A stretch of DNA of 64,000 nt from Cohnella sp. CFH 77786 (GCF_019400745.1 NZ_WJIB01000007.1:20627-84626), one strand, 5' to 3'; positions 8,356 through 18,062 are shown, counted from the first letter of the stretch. Notes: a model not told the origin generated them from the letters alone. Numbers and translations are program-made.

Positions 8356-9471
8356 TTAGATGACTTTTCTCTTGACCGCCAGGAACGGCAGGTCCGAAGC
8401 GCCACGCAGCTGCTGAAGCGGACGTATCTCTACTTCCTTGTCCAAAATGCAGTTCTCGAGGGAACCGTTCTCGCCCACGACGCCGTTCTGCATGACGATG
8501 CTGTTGCGCACGACGGCTCCCTTCCCGACCTTGACTCCCCGGAATAAAATGCTGCCCTCGACCGTCCCTTCGATGTCGCAGCCGTTGGCGATAAGGGAAT
8601 GCGTAACGTCGGCGCTGCTGCGGTAACGGGTCGGCGGTTCGTCTTTGACCTTGGTGTACACCGGTCCGTTCCGGAAAAAGAGCTCGTGCCAGATGTCGGG
8701 CTTGAGCAGCTCCATGCTATGCCGGTAATATGCCGGGATGTTGTTGACGATCCCGAGCCAGCCTTCATGCAAGTACGCGCCCACGTTCAGCCGGTCCAAA
8801 TTCGACATGACGGCGTGCCGCACGAAATGGTCCTGGCCCCGCGCCAGCGACGACTCCACCAAATCGAGCAGCAGCTCCTTGGAGAGGACGTACATTTCCA
8901 TCGACACGATGTCGCTGGCCAACCTGCCGTAATGGTCCTGCATCTCCGTAATCCGGCCCGCGTCGTTCACCTTCGCTTTGCGGGCCAATCCCGTGACGCC
9001 TTCCAAGCCGCGATGGCAGACGACGGTGATATCGGATCCCCGCTGCCGGTGGTCTTCCAATACTTTGGCGAAGTCGACGTTGCTCACCATGTGACTCCGC
9101 GCGACGACCACGTATTCGAACGGGCTGCTGCGGGCAAAGTAGTCCCGGTGACGGTAGAAATGATACAAATCTCCTTTGCCGAAATCCGTTTGGTCCTCCA
9201 TGGACGGCGGCAATACGAACAGGCCGTTCCCTTTGCGGTGCAAGTCCCAATGCTTGCCCGAGCCGATATGGTCCATCAGGGACCTGAATTTCGTGTGGGC
9301 GAAGACGGCGACCTTGGGAATACCGGAATTGACCATGGACGAGAGGGTGAAGTCGATGAGACGATAGCGGCCGCCGAACGGCACGGTCGCCAGGCAGCGA
9401 TTCGCCGTCAAACCGCCCATTTCGTCCGCCTCATGGATCAGGTTGATTACGCCCAGCATCGGAAGATTCAT
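8356..9471 (-). CDS. glgD: ADP-glucose pyrophosphorylase regulatory-type subunit
   Basis: The 371-residue protein is related to GlgC but begins [20 protein letters not shown] instead of the catalytic LAGGEGxRL signature. This is the hallmark of GlgD, which forms the GlgC-GlgD complex in Bacilli and raises its activity. A nucleotidyltransferase core ([20 protein letters not shown]) is followed by a left-handed beta-helix of hexapeptide repeats ([39 protein letters not shown]). The ATG at 9471 overlaps the glgC stop by four bases (ATGA), so translation is probably coupled. Confidence 0.95.
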   Translation of the reverse strand: MNLPMLGVINLIHEADEMGGLTANRCLATVPFGGRYRLIDFTLSSMVNSGIPKVAVFAHTKFRSLMDHIGSGKHWDLHRKGNGLFVLPPSMEDQTDFGKGDLYHFYRHRDYFARSSPFEYVVVARSHMVSNVDFAKVLEDHRQRGSDITVVCHRGLEGVTGLARKAKVNDAGRITEMQDHYGRLASDIVSMEMYVLSKELLLDLVESSLARGQDHFVRHAVMSNLDRLNVGAYLHEGWLGIVNNIPAYYRHSMELLKPDIWHELFFRNGPVYTKVKDEPPTRYRSSADVTHSLIANGCDIEGTVEGSILFRGVKVGKGAVVRNSIVMQNGVVGENGSLENCILDKEVEIRPLQQLRGASDLPFLAVKRKVI

Positions 9472-10634
9472 ACCGGTTCCACCTCCTGCAGCTTGGTTTC
9501 GTCCCTCAGGTTTTCCCCGCTGCCGACGACCGCGATCTCGACCGAATCGACGCTGCCGACTTTGCAGCCATCCCCGACGACCGCGTTCTCCCCGACGATG
9601 GCCCGGATGACGCGGGCTCCCGCGCCGATCGTCGCGCCGGGCATGACGACCGAATCTTCCACCAGGCTGCCTTCTCCGACGGTAACGCCGTGGAAGAGCA
9701 CCGAGCGGTTCACATGGCCAGCCACCAGACAGCCTTCGTTGATAAGCGAGCTGCAGACCTTGGCATGGGGAGCGACATACTGGGCCGGCCGGTTCGGATT
9801 GACGGAGAAGATGCGCCAAGACCGGTCGTCGAGCTGCAAATCCGGCTCATCCGCCAGCAGGTCCATGTTGGCCTCCCACAAGCTCTCGACGGTGCCGACA
9901 TCCTTCCAATACCCCCCGAAACGGTACGTAAACAATCGGGCTTGTTCCCGAAGCATCGTCGGAATGATGTCCTTGCCGAAATCGTTCGATGAAGTTTTCT
10001 CCGCCTCGTCCTTGATCAAAGCTTCCCGAAGCACCGGCCAAGTAAAAATATAGACGCCCATCGAAGCCAGATTGCTTGCCGGTTTCTTCGGCTTCTCCGC
10101 GAACTCGGTGATTCTGCCGTCCCCGTCGACGCTCAGGATCCCGAACCGGCTGGCGTCCGCCCACGGCACCGTAATTACGGCGATCGTGGCGTCGGCCCGG
10201 TTCCGTTTGTGCGCTTCCAGCATCAAGCCGTAATCCATTTTGTAAATGTGGTCGCCGGAAATGATCAAGACGTACTCCGGGTCGTACCTTTCGATGAATC
10301 CGATATTCTGGTAAATGGCGTTGGCTGTCCCTTTGTACCACGTGCCGCCCTTGGAACGGACGAACGGCGGAAGCACGTGCATGCCCCCGTCCCTTCGATC
10401 CAGCCCCCAGGAACTTCCGATCCCGAGATATTGATTGAGGACGAGCGGCTGATACTGCGTAAGCACGCCGACCGTCTCGATGCCGGAATGCACGCAGTTG
10501 CTCAAAGTGAAATCGATAATGCGGTACTTCCCCCCGAAATGAACGGCCGGTTTGGCCAAATCCTTGGTCAGGACGCCCAGCCGGCGTCCCTCCCCGCCCG
10601 CGAGCAGCATGGCGATGCATTCGTTGCGCCGCAT
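9468..10634 (-). CDS. glgC: Glucose-1-phosphate adenylyltransferase
   Basis: GlgC makes ADP-glucose from ATP and glucose-1-phosphate, the committed step of glycogen synthesis. The 388-residue protein has [20 protein letters not shown] near the N-terminus, then [29 protein letters not shown] (catalytic Asp region), EFAEKPKKP (sugar-phosphate site) and a C-terminal hexapeptide-repeat domain ending [13 protein letters not shown]. It starts 6 bp after glgB and overlaps glgD by four bases. Confidence 0.97.
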   Translation of the reverse strand: MRRNECIAMLLAGGEGRRLGVLTKDLAKPAVHFGGKYRIIDFTLSNCVHSGIETVGVLTQYQPLVLNQYLGIGSSWGLDRRDGGMHVLPPFVRSKGGTWYKGTANAIYQNIGFIERYDPEYVLIISGDHIYKMDYGLMLEAHKRNRADATIAVITVPWADASRFGILSVDGDGRITEFAEKPKKPASNLASMGVYIFTWPVLREALIKDEAEKTSSNDFGKDIIPTMLREQARLFTYRFGGYWKDVGTVESLWEANMDLLADEPDLQLDDRSWRIFSVNPNRPAQYVAPHAKVCSSLINEGCLVAGHVNRSVLFHGVTVGEGSLVEDSVVMPGATIGAGARVIRAIVGENAVVGDGCKVGSVDSVEIAVVGSGENLRDETKLQEVEPV

Positions 10635-10640
10635 ACTCTG

Positions 10641-12590
10641 TCACTCCTCTCCCATGATAGATGCTGTCGGTATAGCAGGGCTCGCATGAGACCAATCGAT
10701 CGGCGACCAGAAGAGAATCGCCAATTGGGGCAAGGGAATATCGATGCTGCATGCTTGGCCGTGCATCGGCCGGCCAACCGCGTGGACTTCGGATGGAACG
10801 GATAACCCGGTGCCCCCGAAATCCGCTTCGTCGCTGTTCAGCAGAAGCCGGTAACGGCCCGGATACGGCACACCGACGCGGAAATCGCCATAAGCGTTGC
10901 GGGAGAAATTGCATACCGCGACGACGGGCGGATCGCTCCCCATTCCTCTGCGGAGGAAGATCAGCACGGATTGCGCCGCATTGTGGACGTCGATCCAGGC
11001 GAACCCCTCCGGCGAGTGGTCCAAGCGCCACAGCGCAGGTTGGCCGGCGTAGAGTTGGTTAAGCTGGCGGACAAAGCGGTGCATGCTGTCATGCAGCGGA
11101 TAGGCGAGGAGCATCCAATCCAGTCCGGCGTCATCCTTCCACTCGTCGAACTGACCGAACTCGCCTCCCATGAACAGCAGCTTCTTGCCGGGATGCGCCA
11201 TCCAGTATCCGTACATCAGGCGAAGGTTGGCGAATTTCTCCGGGTAGGATCCGGGCATTTTGTGGAGCAGAGAGCGTTTGCCGTGCACGACTTCATCGTG
11301 CGAGAAAGGCAGGACGTAATTTTCGGAATAGGCGTACCATAAAGAGAAAGTCAAGAGCGAGTGGCGGGCGGGTCTAAGGTGAGGGTCGGTTTCCATGTAG
11401 CGGAGCAGATCGTTCATCCAGCCCATGTTCCATTTGTAGTTGAATCCGAGGCCTCCAAGGTAAGTGGGCGAGGTGACGGCGGGATAGGAGGAAGAATCTT
11501 CGGCGATCATGAGGCTCTCGGGATAATGGCGGAAGACGGTTTCGTTCAAGACGCGGAGAAAACGAAGAGCTTCAAGGTGTTCCGTCGTTCCATGCTTGTT
11601 CAGCGTCTTCATGCCGTCCGGCTTGTCGAAATGGAGATCGATCATGCTGGCGACCGCATCCACGCGGATTCCGTCGATATGGTACGCATCCAGCCAGAAC
11701 AGTGCGTTCGAAACGAGGAAACTGATCACTTCCGGCTTGCCGAAATCGAAGGCGAGCGTCCCCCACAGCGGCTTCTCCGCGCGGCGGGGATCGAAGTCCT
11801 CGTAGAGGGCGGTGCCGTCGAAGAGGCGGAGGCCGTGATCGTCCTTGCAGAAGTGGCCTGGAACCCAATCCAGGATGACGCCGATGCCGCGCTGGTGGCA
11901 ACGGTCTATCAGCTTCATGAGACCTTCCGGCGGGCCGTACCGGCTCGTCGCGGCAAAATAGCCGGTCGTTTGGTATCCCCAGGATCGGTCCAAGGGGTGT
12001 TCCGTCAAAGGCAGGACCTCGATATGGGTATAGCCCATGGAGGCAACGTAATCCGTCAACTCTTCCGCCAACTGATCGTAAGTGCGGAAGCATTCCGGCG
12101 CGTCCATCCTCCAGGAAGAGAGGTGCACTTCGTAAATCAGCATCGGGTTCCCGTACGGCGGACTCCGGCGTTTGCGCTCCATCCAGTCCGCGTCATGCCA
12201 GACATACCGGTCCAATCGGGCAACGACGGAAGCCGTATTCGGCCTGAGTTCGCTGCGGAAGGCGAACGGGTCGGCTTTGAGCCTCCGTTCCCCGCGGCTA
12301 TCGGTCAGCTCGTATTTATACCGCTCTCCCTCGCCGATGCCGGGCACGAACAACACCCAGACGCCGGTCGTTCCGGCCAATTCCATCCGATGGCCCGAGC
12401 CGTCCCAGCCGTTGAAATCGCCGACGACCGATACGGATCGCGCATTCGGCGCCCATACGGCGAACCGTACCCCTTCCCGGCCATCCGATTTCGCGAGGTG
12501 CGCTCCAAGGGTCAGGTAAGCGCGGTACAGCTGCCCCGTGTTGAACAAATAGAGATCTTCTTGGGAAATGTTGGTAGGCGGGGCTAGCAC
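10641..12590 (-). CDS. glgB: 1,4-alpha-glucan branching enzyme
   Basis: GlgB introduces alpha-1,6 branches into glycogen. The 649-residue GH13 protein has an N-terminal CBM48-like domain (FAVWAPNARSVSVVGDFNGW) and a TIM barrel with YTHIEVLPLTEHP, GIRVDAVASMI (nucleophile Asp), LMIAEDSSSYPAVT (catalytic Glu) and LPFSHDEVVHGK. A C-terminal beta domain follows. A GTG start at 12590 lies 6 bp after GGGAGGTGA. It is the first gene of the minus-strand operon glgB-glgC-glgD-glgA-GH15, and a perfect TATAAT box lies about 115 bp upstream. Confidence 0.97.
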   Translation of the reverse strand: MLAPPTNISQEDLYLFNTGQLYRAYLTLGAHLAKSDGREGVRFAVWAPNARSVSVVGDFNGWDGSGHRMELAGTTGVWVLFVPGIGEGERYKYELTDSRGERRLKADPFAFRSELRPNTASVVARLDRYVWHDADWMERKRRSPPYGNPMLIYEVHLSSWRMDAPECFRTYDQLAEELTDYVASMGYTHIEVLPLTEHPLDRSWGYQTTGYFAATSRYGPPEGLMKLIDRCHQRGIGVILDWVPGHFCKDDHGLRLFDGTALYEDFDPRRAEKPLWGTLAFDFGKPEVISFLVSNALFWLDAYHIDGIRVDAVASMIDLHFDKPDGMKTLNKHGTTEHLEALRFLRVLNETVFRHYPESLMIAEDSSSYPAVTSPTYLGGLGFNYKWNMGWMNDLLRYMETDPHLRPARHSLLTFSLWYAYSENYVLPFSHDEVVHGKRSLLHKMPGSYPEKFANLRLMYGYWMAHPGKKLLFMGGEFGQFDEWKDDAGLDWMLLAYPLHDSMHRFVRQLNQLYAGQPALWRLDHSPEGFAWIDVHNAAQSVLIFLRRGMGSDPPVVAVCNFSRNAYGDFRVGVPYPGRYRLLLNSDEADFGGTGLSVPSEVHAVGRPMHGQACSIDIPLPQLAILFWSPIDWSHASPAIPTASIMGEE

Positions 12591-12906
12591 GGTAAGTCAC
12601 CTCCCGTCGATCGGAATCGAATATCAGCAACCCAGATGCGTCTTCACCCTCAAATGCGTAAATATTTTGTCATTTTTTCTGACAGATAACATTAATCTTA
12701 CATTCATTATAGCGAATTCGATGGTAAAATACATCCACAAATCTAGGATATTGGAGAAGTTAGCCAAATCATTCTTCTTTTCCGGATAAGCCTGCGTACG
12801 CAAGTAATAACGACTTCGTCGTCCTGTAAGGACATAGAATGTCGTTTTTATCGTAGATCATTCAGAAATGAATAGGCGTGAAACTTATCAATTCCGAATG
12901 ATCGAA
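12591..12906. promoter_or_regulatory. glg operon leader and promoter region
   Basis: On the minus strand a perfect TATAAT occupies 12706-12711 (a -10 candidate without a strong -35). Between it and glgB lies a TGTCA...TGACA inverted repeat (12668-12684). Further upstream are small palindromes (TGCGTACGCA near 12795, GTCCTGTAAGGAC near 12821) and an arm pair GATCATTC/GAATGATC at roughly 12855 and 12897. No convincing ORF was seen. The roles of the inverted repeats are not known. Confidence 0.45.
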
Positions 12907-12937
12907 AAAAACCGCCGTCTGATTTGCGGCGGTTTTC
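12907..12937 (-). terminator. Terminator of the DUF3892 gene
   Basis: AAACCGCC and GGCGGTTTT flank a short loop about 32 bp after the DUF3892 stop. Read on the minus strand the stem ends in TTTTTTTC. Confidence 0.85.
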
Positions 12938-12968
12938 CGGCGATTCTGCAGTCTCGGGTTGACCCGGC

Positions 12969-13208
12969 TCAGAACGGAGGCAGGTTGTCCAAATTGTTGT
13001 CCTCGCGTCCGTCCGGATCGGAGCGCAAGTGCTCGTCCCCGTCCCGTCCGCGGAACACGTTCACGTTCGCGATCTGGTTGTTCTTGGCCATTAGCTGGGC
13101 GGTTTTGTAGTCGACCACTTGGCCCGACGACAGCTTCAGCTCCACAATGTCCCCGTCTCCGTTCTTGCGCACCGCCACCACTTCGTCAGGCGGGTTTTGG
13201 TTTTCCAT
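12969..13208 (-). CDS. DUF3892 domain protein
   Basis: A 79-residue protein with the DUF3892 pattern EVVAVRKNGDGDIVELKLSS followed by GQVVDYKTAQLMAKNNQIAN and VFRGRDGDEHLRSDPDG. The family is common in Bacillales and of unknown function; it may bind nucleic acid or form a small beta fold, but this is not established. The ATG at 13208 lies 6 bp after GGGAGGTG; a GTG three codons earlier overlaps that site. Monocistronic, with its own terminator. Confidence 0.85.
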   Translation of the reverse strand: MENQNPPDEVVAVRKNGDGDIVELKLSSGQVVDYKTAQLMAKNNQIANVNVFRGRDGDEHLRSDPDGREDNNLDNLPPF

Positions 13209-13325
13209 GGCAAGCACCTCCCGCTTATAGGATGCAAGAGGGAACCGAAATTTATCCTCGATCCGCTTTTGGAATTTTTCCTAAAAAAATTTGTGAAAAC
13301 CGATACCGGAAGCTCGAAAATATGT

Positions 13326-13331
13326 TATACT
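13326..13331 (+). promoter_or_regulatory. Extended -10 promoter element of the LytTR gene
   Basis: TATACT preceded by TG-T (TGTTATACT) lies 41 bp before the ATG of the LytTR-like gene. No good -35 was seen, as expected for an extended -10 promoter. Confidence 0.5.
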
Positions 13332-13372
13332 GAAAGCGCTACCAAAGCAACATATTTCCGGAGGGGGATACG

Positions 13373-13720
13373 ATGGACATGAGCGGGGCAACGCGGGACA
13401 AGAACGTTTACGAAGATTTCGAACCGAGAACGGACACGCTTTTTTTCAAGGTCGATTCTTCCCACGGTCTGGTCAGCTTTCACGGCCGAAACTACAATAT
13501 CAAAAAGAGACTTTCCGCCGATGAGAGAAACCGCCTGATGTCGGATGCCGCCTTTTTCCGACTGGATTCGAACTGCTACGTTAACGCGGGCAAGATCAGC
13601 CGCATGGAAGACGATGCGATCTGCTTCGGGGATACGAACAAGCGGATTCCCTGCTCCAAACGGAAGCAGCAGATGATCCTGAACCTGCTGTCTTCCTCTG
13701 CCAGAATTTCGGGGTCTTAA
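13373..13720 (+). CDS. Stand-alone LytTR-type DNA-binding protein
   Basis: The 115-residue protein matches the LytTR fold throughout: an N-terminal strand LFFKVDSSHGLVSFHGRNYN, the core FFRLDSNCYVNAGKISRMED and CFGDTNKRIPCSKRKQQMIL. These correspond to the LytTR pattern FxRxHxSYIVNxxxI and IPVSRxxxxxL. There is no receiver domain, so it may act constitutively or through oligomerisation; its target is unknown. The RBS is GGAGGGGGATACG before the ATG. Monocistronic with a bidirectional terminator. Confidence 0.75.
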   Translation: MDMSGATRDKNVYEDFEPRTDTLFFKVDSSHGLVSFHGRNYNIKKRLSADERNRLMSDAAFFRLDSNCYVNAGKISRMEDDAICFGDTNKRIPCSKRKQQMILNLLSSSARISGS

Positions 13721-13723
13721 CGG

Positions 13724-13772
13724 AAAAATCGCGATTCCTCCCAACCTAGAGGCGGGAAGAATCGCGATTTTT
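13724..13772. terminator. Bidirectional terminator between LytTR and sigma factor genes
   Basis: AAAAATCGCGATT and its complement near 13760-13772 form a long stem with A and T runs on both sides. It serves the LytTR gene on the plus strand and the sigma-factor operon on the minus strand. Confidence 0.9.
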
Positions 13773-13774
13773 CG

Positions 13775-14284
13775 TTAAACGGCGCCCGGGTCTTCGCCCG
13801 TCCCCGTCCGGAGCCATTCGGCCAATTGCAGCCGGCCTCGCCGGAGGAACGTTTTGACCGTATTCTCGGGGCAGCCGAGCTGCCTTGCGATCTCCCGGCA
13901 ACTGGAATGGCCGTAGACGCGCAGGCAGAAGGCGCTCCGAACCGGCGGCCGGAGCCGCATCAAGAGCCCGTGCACGGTTCGTTCGTACTCCCGGTCGAGG
14001 ATCGTCTGCTCCGGCTCGCGGGCATAGACAGCCGCAGGTTCTCCAAGCAGACGGGCATTCCGCCGCTTGCGTCGCCACTCGTCCACGAACAACCGGTAAC
14101 CGGTCCGGGACAACCACGCTTTCGAATGCTCCGGAATTTCGCTCTGCTGGCACAGTCGGAGGAAAATTTCCTGCACCAGGTCGTCCGCCTCTTCCCGGTT
14201 TCGGGTTAAGGCGAGCATGTACCGGCGCAGCTCAGGGGCGTGCATCGCGTATAACCCGTCAATCTCCTCCGCCGCCCGCCGCAT
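13775..14284 (-). CDS. ECF RNA polymerase sigma factor
   Basis: The 169-residue protein has region 2 (LRRYMLALTRNREEADDLVQ followed by EIFLRL; then KAWLSRTGYRLFVDEWRRKR) and region 4 (LRPPVRSAFCLRVYGHSSCR; EIARQLGCPENTVKTFLRRG). This is standard for ECF sigma-70 factors. The ATG at 14284 has GGAGGTGA 8 bp upstream. It overlaps the preceding ABC ATPase gene by 26 bp and is the last gene of the SBP-transporter operon. No anti-sigma factor follows in the expected position, so activity may be tied to the transporter or simply to expression of the operon (inference). Confidence 0.9.
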   Translation of the reverse strand: MRRAAEEIDGLYAMHAPELRRYMLALTRNREEADDLVQEIFLRLCQQSEIPEHSKAWLSRTGYRLFVDEWRRKRRNARLLGEPAAVYAREPEQTILDREYERTVHGLLMRLRPPVRSAFCLRVYGHSSCREIARQLGCPENTVKTFLRRGRLQLAEWLRTGTGEDPGAV

Positions 14285-15230
14285 GGGCCCGTTCACCTCC
14301 CGCCTTCGGACCGCGCTCCGCAGGTTCGCCGGGCGGCCCGATGGTCACCCGCCCGCCTTCGAACGCGAGAACCGCCTTGTCGCTCACGTTCATCGCTTCC
14401 AGGAACGTTTTCGGAATTTGCAGCCGGCCGAGCCGGTCGATCACGACGAACTCCGTATGCCGCGACCCGAAACGCGGCTCCGTGCCCCCCTCTTCCGAAG
14501 CGGATAACCGTTCCGATTCGGATCCGGAACCTTGAACGGCCGCCGAATCTCCTTCCCGCCTCAACCATTCGGAGCTCGTCAAGCCGTCGCGGATCGCCAC
14601 GACGCGGTCGACTTTGTCCGCGACGGACATATCGTGGGTGACGATGACGATCGTCACGCCCATGTCCCGGTTCAGCGCGCGGAAAATGTCCAGAACCCGC
14701 TCCCCGGTCGCGCTGTCGACCGAACCCGTCGGCTCGTCGGCGAGCAGCAGCCGCGGCCGGTTGGCCAGCGCGATCGCAATCGCCACCCGCTGCTGTTCGC
14801 CCCCGCTGAGCTGCGTGAGCCGGTTGCCCATCCGGCGCTCGAGTCCGACGGCCGCCAGCAGCTGTCGCGCGTATGTCCGGTCCGCCTTGCCGCGGATGAG
14901 CATCGGCAGCTCGACGTTTTGCAGAGCCGTCAAGTACGGAACGAGATTGCGGGCATTGTTTTGCCAAATAAACCCTACCGTGCTTCGTTTGTACTCGATC
15001 AGCTGTTCGGGCGACATCTTCAGCAGGTCCCAGGACCCGACGACCGCAACGCCGGCGGAAGGCCGGTCGAGCCCGCCCAAAATGTTGAGCAGGGTCGACT
15101 TGCCGCTGCCGCTGTTGCCGATAATCGCCATCATTTCGCCTTCCGCCACCGTCAGGTTCAACCCCTGCAGCGCGACGACCTCGATCTCGTCCGTTTTGAA
15201 AATTTTGACCAAACCTTCGCAGCGGATCAT
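14259..15230 (-). CDS. ABC transporter ATPase (LolD/MacB type) with C-terminal AbrB-like domain
   Basis: Residues 1 to about 220 form an ABC ATPase: Walker A GNSGSGKST, LTQLSGGEQQRVAIAIALAN signature, LLLADEPTGSVDS Walker B, IVTHDMSVADKVDRVVAIRD. A polar linker rich in Ser and Glu follows. Then RHTEFVVIDRLGRLQIPKTF and LEAMNVSDKAVLAFEGG match the SpoVT/AbrB swapped-hairpin pattern (VDxLGRxxIPKxxxExLxV). The fusion is unusual for this ATPase class. The ATG at 15230 has GGGAGGAGAGAG. It lies 30 bp after the FtsX-type permease gene, of which it is a likely motor. The AbrB-like part could dimerise the ATPase or bind DNA; neither is shown. Confidence 0.85.
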   Translation of the reverse strand: MIRCEGLVKIFKTDEIEVVALQGLNLTVAEGEMMAIIGNSGSGKSTLLNILGGLDRPSAGVAVVGSWDLLKMSPEQLIEYKRSTVGFIWQNNARNLVPYLTALQNVELPMLIRGKADRTYARQLLAAVGLERRMGNRLTQLSGGEQQRVAIAIALANRPRLLLADEPTGSVDSATGERVLDIFRALNRDMGVTIVIVTHDMSVADKVDRVVAIRDGLTSSEWLRREGDSAAVQGSGSESERLSASEEGGTEPRFGSRHTEFVVIDRLGRLQIPKTFLEAMNVSDKAVLAFEGGRVTIGPPGEPAERGPKAGGERAHAAGGGGD

Positions 15231-15260
15231 CTCTCTCCTCCCTTCCGTTCGACGCGCGCG

Positions 15261-18062
15261 TCACCGTTCTTCGCCCAGCTTCACCGCCTGCGAAACGCGT
15301 AAACGACGCAGCTGCAGGATCAGCAGGCAAGCCCCCGCCCCAAGCATGATTCCCGTGGCGGCATACAACTTCAGCGTATCCTCCGCTTCGAAGACGACGC
15401 GGAACGGCGGCACCTGACGCGCTCCGTCGCCCGCCGCCTCCTGCAGGAAGGGCAGGAACAGCCGGCTGGCCAGGCTGCCGAGCCCGATGCCGACCGCCAC
15501 CGACAAGCCGGTCGTGAACAGCTGCTCGAACAGCAGCATGCCGGTCAATTGCCCGCGCGTGAGTCCGGTCGCGCGCAGGATGCCGAGTTGGACGACCCGG
15601 CGGGACAAGGCGAATAACCAGAAGATCAAGTAACCCAGAAACGATACGAGCAGCGTGATGAGAAATCCGAGGCTCAGGATGCCGTACACGCCTCCTTGAG
15701 CCGGATGGTTGCGCCGCGCGATCAGCTCGCCCCTCGCATCGTCCGCCTTCGTTACGGCGATCCCGCGATCCGCCAGCGTCTCGAGCACGGGAGCCAGCTT
15801 CGCCCCGTCTTCGAGATCGAGCCAAACCTCGTACGGGATTTTCTCGATTTGCCGATACAGATACTCCAGATTCGCCACGATGAACGGCGATTCGTCCGGA
15901 TACAGACTGGGCCAATACGGCACGATGCCGACGACGGCGAGATCGACCGCTTCTTCGTTGCCGTATCCGACGGAAACGCGCAGCAGATCGCCTTCCTTCA
16001 AGCCGTACCGCTTGGCGAAACCGTCGGATACGAGCGCCGCCTGCTCGGCCGAGCCGAGCGCGTCGAGGTACAGGTACGGCGGATACGGGTACAAGTCGTC
16101 CCGGAACCAGGCCGCGCGGTAGAAATCGGCGTTGTCGATGCCGACGACGAGCGCGGTGCCGGCGGACTTCCCGCCGATCTCGACTTTGGCGCCGCCGGCT
16201 TTCATGACGCGCGTTGCGCTCGCGACACCCGGCAGGTTCCGGTACGCGCCGAACGGGGGCTCCGTATAGTAGAGCTTGTTCGCATCGTTCTCATCTTGAA
16301 CGCTTTCCCAGGCCGTTTGCAGCACGGCATCGCTTCCGTACTGGTAGTTCACGCGATCCGAAGCGTTCCGGTCGATCGTCCTCGCCGCCGATGCGTCGTA
16401 AACGCCGAGTCCGATCGTGAGGATGAGCAGAATCATGATCGGATAGAAAACGGCAGCGGAGCGCGAAAGCTGGGTCAGCGTGAGATACAGGGCGACCGGC
16501 ATTCGCCTTCCCGCCAGGGCGTTCCAAATCCGAAGCAATAGCGGAAACAGCCGAAGACAGACGAGGCCGGAAGCGAAGATGAGCAAAGCCGGAATGACGA
16601 AAATCGCAGGCTGAATCGTATCCGCCCCGGCGGCTCCGCCGGTGTCCGCGGCCGCGAGGCGACCGGTGCGAAGCAAATACCAGCCGGCAGCCGACGCCGC
16701 CAGCAAGGCGACGTCCAAATAGAACCTTTGCCAAATCGGCGGTTGGTCTGCGCGCGCCCGGCTTTGGGCATGCTGCACGACGGACGTTCCCGCATACGCG
16801 CGGATCGGCGCTATCGTTGCCGCGACGGCCAGCAGAGCGGCCACCCCTCCGAACAGCCAGGCGGCGGGCGTGAAGCCGACCGGTATCGACTTGCGGCCGA
16901 CGAAAGCCAGGAAACCGCCGGAAGACCCGATCGCCTTGGCCAGATACCAGGCCAGAGCCGGTCCGGCCAGCAAAGCCGCGGCGCCGAGCATGGCCGCTTC
17001 GATCGCGTACAGCGCCGAGATTTGCCGCGGGCTTGCGCCGCGGCTTTGCAGCACGGCGATTTCGCCTCGCTGCCGGATGAGCGATTGCCTGGCGCACAGC
17101 GTGATAAAGTACAGCACCATCGCCAGCACCGGCGCGGCCAGCGCGAACAGCATGGCTTGCAGCATGAGGCTCGTTTGCCGGAATTCCTGCAGCATTCCGA
17201 GGAACGAGAGATTCACCTTCGTGTCCTCCAACATGCCGTTCAAGGTGATTTCGAGCCGCTGCAATTGGTCGATGAGCGGCGATAAGTCGCGGATCCGAAT
17301 GTCCTGGAGATCGAAAGCGTAATACCAGCCCGCCGAACCAAGGACAAGCTTGGAAGTGCCGAGCAGCGTGTCCGTCATCGTTGAGGCGCTGACGAGCAGC
17401 GTTTCGGCCAGCTTCTCCTTTCCGTCGATGGCCAGCCGCAAATCGGTTTCGTCCTTGAGCTTGTAGACGCCGACGATCCGAACGGCCAACCGTTTCGTCT
17501 TGCCGCCGCGATCCTTCGCTATATAGGTGAAGGTGTCGCCGATTTTCCAGCCGTACCGGTTCATCGTCTCGCCGAGCGCCGCCGCCTCCACGAAACCGTC
17601 CCGCACGCCGTCGCGCGGCATCTTCCCTTCCGTCAGCTCAGCGAGGTCGGAAATCCCGCTTTGCCAAGCCAGCTCCATTCGCACCAGCCGGCCGGAAGCG
17701 CCTTGGCGGGCATCGGCGGATCGAACGGCCGACATCGGCAAGCCGAAGCGGGCCGAGTACGCGAGCGCCGGAAAGCCGATCTTTCCCGGAAGCGCGCCTT
17801 CGATCCACGCATTCGCGTCCTCGAGAGCCTGCGCATCGCCATCCTCCATGTCCGAAGGCTGGTATTTCAGGTATAAGGAAGCCGGAGGCAGCCCTTTCGT
17901 TTTCTCCTGCAGGGTGCCGGCCACCAGCCGCTTCAGCGTCCCGTCCGCGTACATCGGGATGCTCATCGCGAACGCCGCGGCAACCGTCAATCCGAGCAGC
18001 GTCCCGAGCGTGAAGCCGCGGTTTTGCCACATTTTCAGGAGCAGGTACGCGAGGATCCGCAT
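15261..18062 (-). CDS. Large FtsX-family ABC transporter permease
   Basis: A 933-residue protein with an N-terminal membrane helix (LGTLLGLTVAAAFAMSIPMY), a long extracytoplasmic domain, and several helices near residues 280-440 (LFALAAPVLAMVLYFITL) and 490-560. A second extracytoplasmic domain and four C-terminal helices (LSLGFLITLLVSFLGYLIFW; LFTTGLSVAVGIGLGSLASR; LYAATGIMLGAGACLLILQL) follow. Two FtsX-type permease cores in one chain fit a MacB/YtrF-like mechanotransmission or lipid/peptide export system rather than solute import. Its ATG overlaps the adaptor stop by one base (TAATG). Confidence 0.85.
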   Translation of the reverse strand: MRILAYLLLKMWQNRGFTLGTLLGLTVAAAFAMSIPMYADGTLKRLVAGTLQEKTKGLPPASLYLKYQPSDMEDGDAQALEDANAWIEGALPGKIGFPALAYSARFGLPMSAVRSADARQGASGRLVRMELAWQSGISDLAELTEGKMPRDGVRDGFVEAAALGETMNRYGWKIGDTFTYIAKDRGGKTKRLAVRIVGVYKLKDETDLRLAIDGKEKLAETLLVSASTMTDTLLGTSKLVLGSAGWYYAFDLQDIRIRDLSPLIDQLQRLEITLNGMLEDTKVNLSFLGMLQEFRQTSLMLQAMLFALAAPVLAMVLYFITLCARQSLIRQRGEIAVLQSRGASPRQISALYAIEAAMLGAAALLAGPALAWYLAKAIGSSGGFLAFVGRKSIPVGFTPAAWLFGGVAALLAVAATIAPIRAYAGTSVVQHAQSRARADQPPIWQRFYLDVALLAASAAGWYLLRTGRLAAADTGGAAGADTIQPAIFVIPALLIFASGLVCLRLFPLLLRIWNALAGRRMPVALYLTLTQLSRSAAVFYPIMILLILTIGLGVYDASAARTIDRNASDRVNYQYGSDAVLQTAWESVQDENDANKLYYTEPPFGAYRNLPGVASATRVMKAGGAKVEIGGKSAGTALVVGIDNADFYRAAWFRDDLYPYPPYLYLDALGSAEQAALVSDGFAKRYGLKEGDLLRVSVGYGNEEAVDLAVVGIVPYWPSLYPDESPFIVANLEYLYRQIEKIPYEVWLDLEDGAKLAPVLETLADRGIAVTKADDARGELIARRNHPAQGGVYGILSLGFLITLLVSFLGYLIFWLFALSRRVVQLGILRATGLTRGQLTGMLLFEQLFTTGLSVAVGIGLGSLASRLFLPFLQEAAGDGARQVPPFRVVFEAEDTLKLYAATGIMLGAGACLLILQLRRLRVSQAVKLGEER

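Noticed and set aside
12568..12789. Small plus-strand ORF in the glg leader
   Set aside because: It is AT-rich, lacks an RBS and covers the promoter; no recognisable protein features.
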